This document shows, piece by piece, positions 1 through 7,500 of a stretch of DNA of 45,896 bases. How positions within the stretch are numbered: the stretch's first letter is position 1; each line of letters begins with the position of its first letter. Made by a program: the position numbers and the translations under genes. The stretch covers positions 1 through 45,896 of the forward strand of contig JAFSEA010000075.1 of NCBI GenBank assembly GCA_017435965.1. Direction: 5' to 3'. Origin of the DNA: Oscillospiraceae bacterium. GTDB taxonomy: Bacteria; Bacillota; Clostridia; Oscillospirales; JAAYXM01. A model generated the notes under the pieces. It did no database searches and was not told where the DNA came from. It was given only the letters and a program-made list of their open reading frames with translations.

Positions 1-39
1 CTCTGAAGAAAACTTTGCAAGCGTACTGATTTTCATCAT
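1..39 (-). CDS. Possible start of a divergent gene, cut by the window edge
   Basis: On the minus strand two adjacent ATG codons (37-39 and 34-36) open a frame that stays open to the window edge and begins M-M-K-I-S-T-L-A-K-F. There is no clear Shine-Dalgarno sequence. A promoter-like TTGACA (83-88) and TAAATA-complement -10 (60-65), spaced 17, lie just upstream and would fire toward it. Only 13 codons are visible, so the product cannot be named. It may be chance. Confidence 0.3.
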   Translation of the reverse strand, partial: MMKISTLAKFSSE

Positions 40-59
40 CGCGTTAAAATATTTACATA

Positions 60-88
60 TAAATATATTAACATTTTTATTCTGTCAA
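60..88 (-). promoter_or_regulatory. Possible promoter for the divergent edge gene
   Basis: On the minus strand TTGACA (complement of 83-88) is followed after 17 bases by TATTTA (complement of 60-65). The -35 is perfect and the -10 is weak. It faces the partial frame at 1-39. Confidence 0.35.
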
Positions 89-136
89 GTCAACATTTTT
101 TATGACATTTTCTGATTTCAACAGAAAATTTTACTG

Positions 137-165
137 TTGCATTTGAAGTTCATTGACGTTATAAT
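137..165 (+). promoter_or_regulatory. Sigma-A-like promoter of the AEC transporter operon
   Basis: TTGCAT (137-142), a 17-base spacer and a perfect TATAAT (160-165) lie 37 bases before the GTG start at 202. The surrounding AT-rich stretch (40-180) holds no other gene. Confidence 0.65.
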
Positions 166-201
166 ATATACGTATATTTTTGCAAATTTCGAGGTGATTC
201 C

Positions 202-1149
202 GTGGAGGATTTTCTTTTTTCCGTAAATGCCGTTATTCCGCTGTTTATTCTTATGGCGGTCGGTTGGATATTGACACGCCTTAATGTCTGGAACAGTGAT
301 TTTTTAAAGATTGCAAACACAATTTCCTTCAACATTCTTATTCCCTGCAATCTTTTCTGCAATATTTACAATGCAAATTTCACCGAAGTTTTTGATGCAA
401 AGCTTCTCGCATTTGTCCTTATAACAGTTGCTGTGATTGTCGGTATCGGCTTTGCGGTTGTTCCCGTTTTATCGAAAAAACCGGCTCGTCAGGGCGTAAT
501 TTTGCAAGCTCTGTTCAGAGGCAATTTTGCACTTCTGGGTCTTCCCCTTTGTGAAGCACTCGCAGGACCTGAGGGAGCACAAATTGCATCTGTTTTCCTT
601 GCATTTCTCATTCCTGCTTTCAATATTCTTGCCACTGTAATACTAAGCATTTACAGCGACAATAAACCAGATTCAATTTGGAAAATTCTGAAAAACATTG
701 CAAAAAACCCGTTGATAATCGGATGTGTTGCAGGACTTCTCTTTTCGTTTACAAAGCCATATTTTACACTCCCAAACATTGTTTACAAACCACTAAGTGA
801 CTTAAAACTTGTAGCGACTCCCTTTGCTCTTCTTGTATTGGGCGGAGATTTTAAATTCAGAAGCTTTGTGGACAATATCAAGTGCGTTACTTTTACCGGT
901 TTAACCCGCACGGTTGTTGTTCCGGCAATCGCAGTTGTTTTTGCCGCACTTCTTGGTTTCCGAGGTCTTCACATTGCCCTTATAATCAGCACCTTCGGCA
1001 CACCCGTTGCAGTAGCAAGTACCGCTATGACATATAAAATGAACGGAGATTATGACCTTGCATGTCAGGTTGTTGTTTTCACAACTCTTTGCTCTGCATT
1101 CACAATAACAATGTTCGCCTTTATTTCCAGATTATCAGGACTTTTATAA
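202..1149 (+). CDS. AEC-family (auxin efflux carrier type) membrane transporter
   Basis: This 315-residue integral membrane protein has about ten hydrophobic segments in two halves, the layout of the AEC/BASS-like superfamily. Bacterial members export or import small organic acids or amino acids; the substrate here is unknown. The first helix (residues 8-24) and the following segment with an N-I-L-I-P-C core are typical of AEC N-termini, and the length fits the family. Translation starts at GTG 202, with GAGGTG at 191-196 as ribosome binding site. It is followed after 16 bases by a lipoprotein gene on the same strand, so the two probably form an operon from the promoter at 137-165. AEC family confidence is good, function open. 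Confidence 0.8.
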   Translation: MEDFLFSVNAVIPLFILMAVGWILTRLNVWNSDFLKIANTISFNILIPCNLFCNIYNANFTEVFDAKLLAFVLITVAVIVGIGFAVVPVLSKKPARQGVILQALFRGNFALLGLPLCEALAGPEGAQIASVFLAFLIPAFNILATVILSIYSDNKPDSIWKILKNIAKNPLIIGCVAGLLFSFTKPYFTLPNIVYKPLSDLKLVATPFALLVLGGDFKFRSFVDNIKCVTFTGLTRTVVVPAIAVVFAALLGFRGLHIALIISTFGTPVAVASTAMTYKMNGDYDLACQVVVFTTLCSAFTITMFAFISRLSGLL

Positions 1150-1165
1150 TTCCGGGAGAAAAACA

Positions 1166-2002
1166 ATGATACGAAAAATTCCTCTTTTACTCTGCTTTTT
1201 GCTGACCCTGTATCTTCTTACCGCTTGCGGAACATTCACAGGCACTTCTTCATCTGATGCCTTGAATGAAATGCCCGGTAAACCTCCTATAACAGAAGAT
1301 GTGCAGCCAAAAGCAATAACTTCAGAAAACGGACTCAGCTACGACAGCAATCTTTCGCTTTCTGATTCATTCAACCAGATGAATTCATTGCGGCTTGCAA
1401 TTTGTGACGATATGTATTCAGCAGTCGTAACCTTTTCCGATGATTCTGCCTGGGTTCCTATCGCTGCAAGCAAATACACATTAGGTTGTGACGAGTTCCT
1501 TGCCGCTTCTTTTGTTATGGAAAGCGATACAGGTATAACCGCGGAACGTCTTTTCCGTGAACAAGGTTTCCGAAATATTGAAATCACAACTTTGGATGTT
1601 GAAAATTCGTGGAAAATTACCGCAAGAAAAGATGAAAACAACTATGAATATACGGTAAGATACGGAGCACAATCAGACTCTTACAGATTTACACTTGCAA
1701 TAAACGATGCACCTTCAATGTTGATGGCATCAAAGCGAACTACGGGTGGATATGCAGTTCAGGTCTGGACACCCGAAGGCTCCTACCACATTCTCGCAGA
1801 AGACGTAAAAGAGGGACGTTTTGGTTTTATCCCCAAACAGCGTGATGCCCGGATTGCTTTTCCCGAAACAGATCTTTTCTTTGATGAAAACTTTGTCACA
1901 ACAGAATTTACAACGAAAGGTGCGGAATACACATTTCTCCTTGCCAATAATATTCTATATATTGCAAAAGATGGTTCAAACTATGCGGTTCCATTGCAAT
2001 AA
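1166..2002 (+). CDS. Putative lipoprotein of unknown function
   Basis: A 278-residue protein with a lipoprotein signal: basic start, hydrophobic stretch (residues 5-18) and a lipobox ending L-T-A-C, with Cys21 as the predicted lipidated residue. A Ser/Thr/Gly-rich linker follows. The rest (about 70-278) is soluble, beta-rich in appearance, and I recognise no family. It should be anchored to the outer face of the membrane. GGGAG at 1154-1158 serves as ribosome binding site. It lies 16 bases after the AEC transporter gene and ends at a bidirectional terminator. The pairing with a transporter may be functional, but no substrate-binding fold is evident. Confidence 0.75.
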   Translation: MIRKIPLLLCFLLTLYLLTACGTFTGTSSSDALNEMPGKPPITEDVQPKAITSENGLSYDSNLSLSDSFNQMNSLRLAICDDMYSAVVTFSDDSAWVPIAASKYTLGCDEFLAASFVMESDTGITAERLFREQGFRNIEITTLDVENSWKITARKDENNYEYTVRYGAQSDSYRFTLAINDAPSMLMASKRTTGGYAVQVWTPEGSYHILAEDVKEGRFGFIPKQRDARIAFPETDLFFDENFVTTEFTTKGAEYTFLLANNILYIAKDGSNYAVPLQ

Positions 2003-2028
2003 ATCAGACATAAAATAGGACGCAAAAA

Positions 2029-2092
2029 AATCCCTGAAACAGACAAAGATCTCAAAGAACGAGGTCTTTGTTTTATTTCAGGGATTTTATTA
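2029..2092. terminator. Bidirectional terminator between convergent genes
   Basis: A long hairpin pairs AATCCCTGAAA (from about 2029) with TTTCAGGGATT (to about 2086), with an inner stem CAAAGA/TCTTTG. It is flanked by A-runs on the left and T-rich sequence on the right, so it can stop transcripts from both sides. It overlaps the stop codon of the flippase gene. Confidence 0.85.
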
Positions 2093-3844
2093 GTTTTTCT
2101 TCTTTCTGCCCGGAAGCTTTGCATAAAGCTTTGCGAGTTTTTCTCCCTTGGGGAGTTTTCTTATGTCTGCCTCTGTTATTGCACCAAATACGAAAAGTGC
2201 AAGTATATAAACAATGCCGCCGCAACCTATTCCGATGATTGTGGAAAACTTTTCGGAAACGAAGCTTTCACAAGCCAAACCAACCAGGTAAGCGCTTCCT
2301 CCGCAAAGAAGTGCCGAGATAAGAGGTTTCAAAAACACCGTTTTGTAATCAAGCTTTAGTTTTGTAATTTTTATCAAGAAATACATACTTATGGTCATTA
2401 TGAACACATAACAGAGCAATGTCCCCATTGCCGCACCGAGAATATTTATCTCAGGAATTCCCACCGTGATATAATTAAAAAGAAGCTTGAAAACAGCGCA
2501 TGCCGCCATTACTTTTACGGGAATATCCGCCCTTCCCACAGCTTGAAGCATACTGTTAATCGGCGAGCAAGTGGCAGAAAAGATAACCGCTATTCCAAGA
2601 AACGCCAAAAGCGGAGTTGCTATTTCCACCTCGGCAGGCTTTCCGCCATAAAGGAGCGTGAGAACGCCGTGTGACATCACCGACATACCTATTCCTGCAG
2701 GAAGAACAAGAAGCATTGTTACTCGAAGCACCGCTTCCACATTTTCTTTCAGTGAATCATAATTTTTTTGTGTCCACGCTTCAGTTATTGCAGGAAGCGC
2801 ACTTACACCGAATGCTACCGTAAAAGTTGGTATCAGGTTATAAAGTGTGACCGCCATACCCTTGTAACAACCATTAAGGTAATTTGGTATGTCTTCAAGT
2901 GCCTTTTCAGCCGGCAGTGCCGAGCCATACATCCCCTTGATTGCATCATAACCGGTGCCTACGGCGTGATGCAGACGATCATATACCGAGAACAAATCTA
3001 TAACGCCTGTTATCTGTCCCACACAAGAGCCGAGGGCTATGGGAATTGCAGTTTTGATAATCTTTCTGAGAATTACCTTGGAAGAAGTATCGTCCTGAAG
3101 AGTGCGAAGATCATTTTCCGTTATTCCATCACCGCGGAATTTATGCCGCAAAAACGCAGATAGCCAACTACCGAGTGCACCAAGGGCAACACCAAGGATT
3201 GCACCTGCCGCCGCAATCTGCAGAACACGGATTTTTGCAGCTTCAACATCAGGAAAAGCTTCTCCGAAAACAGTTCCGCTTGCTGTGTATTCATCCATTC
3301 CGATTTTGTATGCAAACATAGAAAGTCCAAAACCGAAAATGAGCTTTATCACAACCTCTACAACCTGCGCGATTGCCGTGGGATACATATTGTGAAGTCC
3401 CTCATAATATCCCTTGTATGCCGAAGTGAGGCAAACGAAGAATACCGTTGGTGCCATTGCCATAACAGCAAGATATGCACCGGGGTTCTGAATCAATTGG
3501 TTTACAAAAAGCTTTGCTCCGAAGAACATTATACAAAATCCGATTGTTCCCGTTATTAGAAATACCCGTTTTGCAATCTTAAGAGTTTTTCTCACATCAC
3601 GGTATCTTCCCTCGGACATACTTTCCGCAACAATTCGTGCAATTGCAACGGGAAGTCCGGCATTGGAGATAACATATACGGGCATATAGATATCATAAGC
3701 TGTGCTGAAATATCCCATGCCGTCTCCGCCGAGGATATTGGTAAGGGGTATTTTAAAAATAGCACCGAGGATTTTTACAATGACAGCCGCTACAGACAGA
3801 ATCATTGCACCTTTAAAAAAGCTTTGCTTTTTACGCTCTTTCAC
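2090..3844 (-). CDS. SpoVB/MurJ-type polysaccharide or lipid II flippase (MOP superfamily)
   Basis: A 584-residue membrane protein with about 14 hydrophobic segments. The N-terminus has the pattern of SpoVB-like MATE/MOP flippases: a basic start, a first helix, I-F-K-I-P-L-T-N-I-L-G, then M-G-Y-F-S-T-A-Y-D-I-Y. SpoVB/MurJ relatives move lipid-linked peptidoglycan or polysaccharide precursors across the membrane. Which of these roles applies cannot be told from sequence; most Clostridia carry several paralogs. The start is GTG (complement of 3842-3844) with GAGGAGAG eight bases upstream. It lies 24 bases after rpe and is probably co-transcribed with it. Confidence 0.85.
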   Translation of the reverse strand: MKERKKQSFFKGAMILSVAAVIVKILGAIFKIPLTNILGGDGMGYFSTAYDIYMPVYVISNAGLPVAIARIVAESMSEGRYRDVRKTLKIAKRVFLITGTIGFCIMFFGAKLFVNQLIQNPGAYLAVMAMAPTVFFVCLTSAYKGYYEGLHNMYPTAIAQVVEVVIKLIFGFGLSMFAYKIGMDEYTASGTVFGEAFPDVEAAKIRVLQIAAAGAILGVALGALGSWLSAFLRHKFRGDGITENDLRTLQDDTSSKVILRKIIKTAIPIALGSCVGQITGVIDLFSVYDRLHHAVGTGYDAIKGMYGSALPAEKALEDIPNYLNGCYKGMAVTLYNLIPTFTVAFGVSALPAITEAWTQKNYDSLKENVEAVLRVTMLLVLPAGIGMSVMSHGVLTLLYGGKPAEVEIATPLLAFLGIAVIFSATCSPINSMLQAVGRADIPVKVMAACAVFKLLFNYITVGIPEINILGAAMGTLLCYVFIMTISMYFLIKITKLKLDYKTVFLKPLISALLCGGSAYLVGLACESFVSEKFSTIIGIGCGGIVYILALFVFGAITEADIRKLPKGEKLAKLYAKLPGRKKKN

Positions 3845-3868
3845 TATTTTCTCTCCTCTACATAAAGG

Positions 3869-4513
3869 TTATTTGCCGAGAAGTCTTATAGCTTCCGCCA
3901 TGTCGGGAGCACCGAATACAGACGAGCCTGCAACAATAACATTTGCACCTGCCTCCTTGGCACGCTCTACATTCTCTGTTGTTACGCCGCCATCAATTTC
4001 AAGAAGACAGGCAGGATTCTTTGCATCTATAAGAGAACGTGCCTCGGAAATTTTCGGCAGACAATCTTCGATAAACTTCTGTCCGCCAAATCCCGGCTCA
4101 ACAGTCATAATAAGTACCATATCGAGAAGGTCTATGTATTTTTCAAGAGCAGAAACCGGAGTCTTCGGCTTGATTGAAAGAGCCGCAAGCACTCCTGCAT
4201 CCTTTATTCTGCGGAGAGTTTCTCCGATATCGGAATCGCACTCCTCGTGGATAGTTATTGCATATGCACCTGCTTTTATGAAATCATCAAGATAGAAAGC
4301 AGGGTCGGATATCATAAGGTGAACATCAAGGGGAAGCTTTGATACCTTTGATATTGCCCTTACAACAGGCGCACCGATTGAAATATTGGGAACAAAGTGT
4401 CCGTCCATAACATCTACGTGTGCCCAATCTGCCCCGGCGACTTCGAGACGCTTCATATCACGTTCAAGATTTGCAAAATCAGCCGATAAAATCGACGGTG
4501 AAACTTTAATCAT
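3869..4513 (-). CDS. rpe: Ribulose-phosphate 3-epimerase
   Basis: A 214-residue TIM-barrel enzyme that interconverts D-ribulose 5-phosphate and D-xylulose 5-phosphate in the pentose phosphate pathway. Family motifs are all present: S-P-S-I-L-S-A-D near residue 5, the metal/catalytic D-V-M-D-G-H-F-V-P-N (about 34-43), H-L-M-I (about 65), V-E-P-G-F-G-G-Q (about 138), E-I-D-G-G-V (about 173) and the phosphate-binding A-G-S-S-V-F-G (about 195). Length is normal. TAGGAGGT is the ribosome binding site and an extended -10 promoter lies just upstream. The flippase gene follows in the same operon. Confidence 0.97.
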   Translation of the reverse strand: MIKVSPSILSADFANLERDMKRLEVAGADWAHVDVMDGHFVPNISIGAPVVRAISKVSKLPLDVHLMISDPAFYLDDFIKAGAYAITIHEECDSDIGETLRRIKDAGVLAALSIKPKTPVSALEKYIDLLDMVLIMTVEPGFGGQKFIEDCLPKISEARSLIDAKNPACLLEIDGGVTTENVERAKEAGANVIVAGSSVFGAPDMAEAIRLLGK

Positions 4514-4542
4514 AAGAAAACCTCCTAAACATACTATTGTAT

Positions 4543-4576
4543 ATTATACCAAATCACAGTCATAAAGGCAATGAAC
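4543..4576 (-). promoter_or_regulatory. Promoter of the rpe-flippase operon
   Basis: On the minus strand TGGTATAAT (TATAAT is the complement of 4543-4548) is an extended -10 box about 30 bases before the rpe start. No convincing -35 is seen, as is usual for extended -10 promoters. Confidence 0.6.
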
Positions 4577-4690
4577 ATTTTATAAAAAGACTTCATATAT
4601 TAAAACGAAAGGACAAACATTTTTGCCTTGTATTGATTTCCTCCCATTTAACGACAGACAGCATATACTATGTTTGTTCTTTTCACCTTC

Positions 4691-4716
4691 GCCCATCCGG
4701 AAAATTCCGGGTGGGC
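4691..4716. other. Intergenic inverted repeat
   Basis: GCCCATCCGGAA and TTCCGGGTGGGC form a 12-base stem with one T/C mismatch (a G-U pair in RNA) and a two-base loop. It lies between the tRNA-Gly terminator and the rpe promoter, without a T-run, so it is not a typical terminator. Its role is unknown. Confidence 0.5.
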
Positions 4717-4734
4717 AGCCTATTGTCCTAAAAA

Positions 4735-4763
4735 CGAAAAAAGCACCGAAAAATCGGTGCTTC
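4735..4763 (-). terminator. Terminator of tRNA-Gly
   Basis: On the minus strand AAGCACCGA, a short A/T loop and TCGGTGCTT form a stem directly after the tRNA 3' end, followed by a T-run (complement of about 4735-4743). A classic intrinsic terminator. Confidence 0.85.
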
Positions 4764-4838
4764 TGGAGCGGAAGACGAGATTCGAACTCGCGACGTTCAC
4801 CTTGGCAAGGTGACGCTCTACCACTGAGCCACTCCCGC
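4764..4838 (-). tRNA. tRNA-Gly (anticodon GCC), CCA encoded
   Basis: A 75-base cloverleaf on the minus strand. The acceptor stem pairs GCGGGAG with CTTCCGC (one G-U pair). A D-arm with GGTAGAGC, an anticodon arm CACC-TTGCCAA-GGTG giving anticodon GCC, and a T-arm with GTTCGAATC are all present. The discriminator base is U and the 3' CCA is encoded in the DNA. It is a stand-alone transcription unit with its own promoter and terminator. Confidence 0.97.
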
Positions 4839-4851
4839 AACTGCAAATATT

Positions 4852-4879
4852 ATTATAGCACAGAATTTCAAAATGTCAA
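4852..4879 (-). promoter_or_regulatory. Consensus promoter of tRNA-Gly
   Basis: On the minus strand TTGACA (complement of 4874-4879), a 16-base spacer and TGC-TATAAT (TATAAT is the complement of 4852-4857) make a near-perfect extended promoter, as expected for a stable RNA gene. Confidence 0.9.
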
Positions 4880-4932
4880 CAGTAAAATTATTAAATTTTA
4901 TTTAACTACCTCATTTCCTTTTCTCTCCGCTA

Positions 4933-4961
4933 TTGACTCTTGAAATCCGTTAATGTATAAT
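4933..4961 (+). promoter_or_regulatory. Promoter of the DUF1015 operon
   Basis: TTGACT (4933-4938), a 17-base spacer and TATAAT (4956-4961) lie 39 bases before the ATG at 5001. AAAGGAG at 4986-4992 is the ribosome binding site. Confidence 0.85.
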
Positions 4962-5000
4962 ATTTTTATTATATATATTGTATAAAAAGGAGTTTTAAAA

Positions 5001-6266
5001 ATGAGCAAAAGAACATTCGCTCCGGGAGATATTCTTCTTCCGAAAAACGGTACGGATATGACAAAATGGAGTGTTGTTGCCTGTGACCAGTACACATCTG
5101 AACCCGAATACTGGAATGAGGTTTCCTCACTTGTAGGCGACTCCCCTTCTACCCTTCACATCACTTTCCCCGAGATTTATCTTGAAGACGGTGACGGCGA
5201 CGCAAGAATTGAGAGCATCAACGCAAATATGGCAAAATACATAAATGACGGTCTTTTCTCCGATGCCGTTTCAAAGTACATATATGTTGAGCGCACACAG
5301 CGAAATGGCAAAATCCGCCGTGGTCTTATGGGCGTTGTTGATCTTGAGGAATATGACTATATGCCCGGCTCACAGTCAAAAATCCGTGCAACAGAGGGTA
5401 CTGTTCTTGAGCGTATTCCTCCCCGTGTTAAAATCAGAAAGAATGCAAACCTTGAAATCCCCCACATTATGCTTCTTATTGACGATGCTAAAAAGAGCGT
5501 AATCGAGCCTCTTGATGTTGTAAAGAAAGACCTTGAAGTCGCATACGATTTTACACTTATGCAGAACTCCGGTTCTATCCGTGGTTATTTTGTAAGTGCT
5601 GAAGAAGAGGCAAGAATTGATGCAGAGCTTGCTCTTCTTGCGGATGAGAAGCTTTTCAACGAAAAATACAATGTTTCGGGCAAGGGCGTTCTTCAGTATG
5701 CAGTAGGTGACGGAAACCACTCTCTTGCAACAGCAAAGGAATGTTGGAGACTTGCAAAAGAGAATCTTTCCCCCGACGAATATGAATCACATCCTGCACG
5801 TTATGCGCTTTGTGAGCTTGTAAATCTCCACGATACTTCCCTTGAATTTGAAGCAATCCACAGAGTTGTTTTTGATATCGACCCCGAAAAGATGCGTGCA
5901 GCTCTTGCCGAGTATTATGAGCTCTCCGATTCTGCCGAGCAGAAGTTTGTTATGGTTACCGCAAAGGGTTCGGAAGAGATTGGAATTGCAAATCCGAAAT
6001 CAAATCTCACAGTCGGTTCTCTTCAGAAGTTTATCGACGACTATCTTAAAGAAAACGGCGGCAGAGTTGACTACATCCACGGCGAAGACGTTGTTAATCG
6101 TCTCGGCGCAGAGCCTTCAAATGCAGGATTTATTCTTCCTGTAATTTCAAAGGAATCCTTCTTCCCCACAGTTATTTGTGATGGTGCTCTTCCGAGAAAG
6201 ACCTTCTCAATGGGAGATGCATGGGATAAGCGTTTCTACTTAGAAGCAAGAATAATCAAGAAATAA
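5001..6266 (+). CDS. DUF1015 (COG4198) family protein
   Basis: A 421-residue soluble protein of the DUF1015/COG4198 family. It starts with the family signature F-A-P-G-D-I-L-L-P-K then W-S-V-V-A-C-D-Q-Y-T-S-E-P-E-Y-W. Its central motif is V-G-D-G-N-H-S-L-A-T-A-K (about residues 234-245). That D-G-N-H segment resembles the D-G-x-H-R motif of ParB/sulfiredoxin-fold proteins, some of which are serine kinases; that link is an inference and no reaction is assigned here. No signal peptide or membrane segment is seen. The gene is followed after 12 bases by an enzyme-like gene on the same strand, so both should be co-transcribed from the promoter at 4933-4961. Confidence 0.85.
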   Translation: MSKRTFAPGDILLPKNGTDMTKWSVVACDQYTSEPEYWNEVSSLVGDSPSTLHITFPEIYLEDGDGDARIESINANMAKYINDGLFSDAVSKYIYVERTQRNGKIRRGLMGVVDLEEYDYMPGSQSKIRATEGTVLERIPPRVKIRKNANLEIPHIMLLIDDAKKSVIEPLDVVKKDLEVAYDFTLMQNSGSIRGYFVSAEEEARIDAELALLADEKLFNEKYNVSGKGVLQYAVGDGNHSLATAKECWRLAKENLSPDEYESHPARYALCELVNLHDTSLEFEAIHRVVFDIDPEKMRAALAEYYELSDSAEQKFVMVTAKGSEEIGIANPKSNLTVGSLQKFIDDYLKENGGRVDYIHGEDVVNRLGAEPSNAGFILPVISKESFFPTVICDGALPRKTFSMGDAWDKRFYLEARIIKK

Positions 6267-6278
6267 GGAGACAAAAAA

Positions 6279-7349
6279 ATGAGCGAAATTCTCACAAAAG
6301 GCGTTGCCTATCACGGCAACCGTATGCTCACCCACGTCCGTGAGGATATGCAAGACATTGCGGCAAGCGGTTTCAATGCAGTTCTTCATATGTTCTCCCA
6401 CAATGACTGGGACAGACACAAGAAGATTATGAAGGAGATTTTTGAAATCACTTCATATTACGGACTTGACAACTGGGTTGACAACTGGGGTCTCGGAGGC
6501 CCTCCCGGAGATAAATCTCACTTTCTTTCATACCATCCCGAGGCACATCAGGTGCTTTCAAACGGAAAGATAAGCCCCGTTCACGTCTGCTTCAATTCAC
6601 CGGCTTACGTCGATTTCACAAAGTCCTGGATTGACACGGTTTACGATGCAGGTGCAAGAAAAATCTTCTGGGACGAGCCTCATATGCGTGACTTTAATGA
6701 AAACGGAGAACGTATCTGGACTTGCCGTTGCGAAACTTGCAGGAAGCTTTTTGAAGAGCGTTATAATATGCCGATGCCCACTCTCTTCACAAAAGAGGTT
6801 GACGAATTCCGCAAGTGGACAATAACCAACTACTTCCAGACCGTTGCTTCTTATGCAAAGGAAAAAGGAATGTACAATTCCATCTGTGTTATGTTCAACG
6901 ACACGCAGAACAATACAAACTTCGGAGTTGACCTTGACAGCATCTGTTCCACCCCTGCCCTTGACAACATCGGCTCCGATCCATATTGGATTGAACCCTC
7001 CGCAACCTTTGCAAAAGACTATGAGGATGTTTATAAGTTCGTTTATGAAAAAACGAAATGGAATCTTGATGTATGTAAAAAGTTTAACAAGGACCATAAT
7101 ATCTGGCTTCAGACCTACAGCAACCCCGTTGGCACAGAGGAAGAGATTATTGCGGCAGCCGATGCAATATACGACTGCGGCGCACGAACAATCTTTGCCT
7201 GGGGTTACCGCGGTTCTGATGCAAACGATTATCGCTCAAAAGCTCCCGATCGCACCTGGTATACAACAAAAGCGGCGTTTGAGAGAATATCCGAGCGTCA
7301 CCGCAATGCACTCCGTGAAGCAACGATAAAAAAACTCGGCTTGAAATAA
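6279..7349 (+). CDS. Putative TIM-barrel glycoside-hydrolase-like protein, family not recognised
   Basis: A 356-residue cytoplasmic protein (no signal peptide) with the alternating pattern of a TIM barrel. Segments fitting barrel strands include F-N-A-V-L-H-M-F-S (about residue 33), the strand ending I-F-W-D-E-P-H-M (about 128), where the Glu could be catalytic, and I-F-A-W-G-Y-R-G (about 305). A C-x-C-x-x-C cluster (about 149-154) follows the D-E-P motif; similar Cys clusters occur in some GH67-like and DUF4838-like glycosidases, which is only suggestive. GGAGA at 6266-6270 is the ribosome binding site. It is co-transcribed with the DUF1015 gene and ends at a strong terminator. Substrate unknown. 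Confidence 0.6.
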   Translation: MSEILTKGVAYHGNRMLTHVREDMQDIAASGFNAVLHMFSHNDWDRHKKIMKEIFEITSYYGLDNWVDNWGLGGPPGDKSHFLSYHPEAHQVLSNGKISPVHVCFNSPAYVDFTKSWIDTVYDAGARKIFWDEPHMRDFNENGERIWTCRCETCRKLFEERYNMPMPTLFTKEVDEFRKWTITNYFQTVASYAKEKGMYNSICVMFNDTQNNTNFGVDLDSICSTPALDNIGSDPYWIEPSATFAKDYEDVYKFVYEKTKWNLDVCKKFNKDHNIWLQTYSNPVGTEEEIIAAADAIYDCGARTIFAWGYRGSDANDYRSKAPDRTWYTTKAAFERISERHRNALREATIKKLGLK

Positions 7350-7405
7350 TAAAAATGAGCAAGTGCTCCGGGAACAGTAATGTTCACACAAACACCGGAT
7401 ATTAC

Positions 7406-7459
7406 AAAGAGGCAAGAGAATTGAGAGAGTTAAACTCCTTTTCTCTTGCCTCTTTTGTA
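7406..7459. terminator. Bidirectional terminator
   Basis: AAAGAGGCAAGAGAA (7406-7420) pairs perfectly with TTCTCTTGCCTCTTT (7441-7455), followed by TTGTATT on the plus strand. It separates the plus-strand TIM-barrel gene from the minus-strand TIR gene, which converge here. Confidence 0.85.
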
Positions 7460-7469
7460 TTAAATTTGA

Positions 7470-7500
7470 AGATTTATGATTTTAAGATTTATGATTCAAG
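7470..7500. repeat. Two and a half tandem copies of a 15-base unit
   Basis: AAGATTTATGATT occurs at 7470-7482 and again at 7485-7497, with a partial third AAGATTTA from 7499. The repeat covers the stop codon region (7489-7491) of the TIR gene, immediately beyond its variable-looking tail. Confidence 0.7.
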
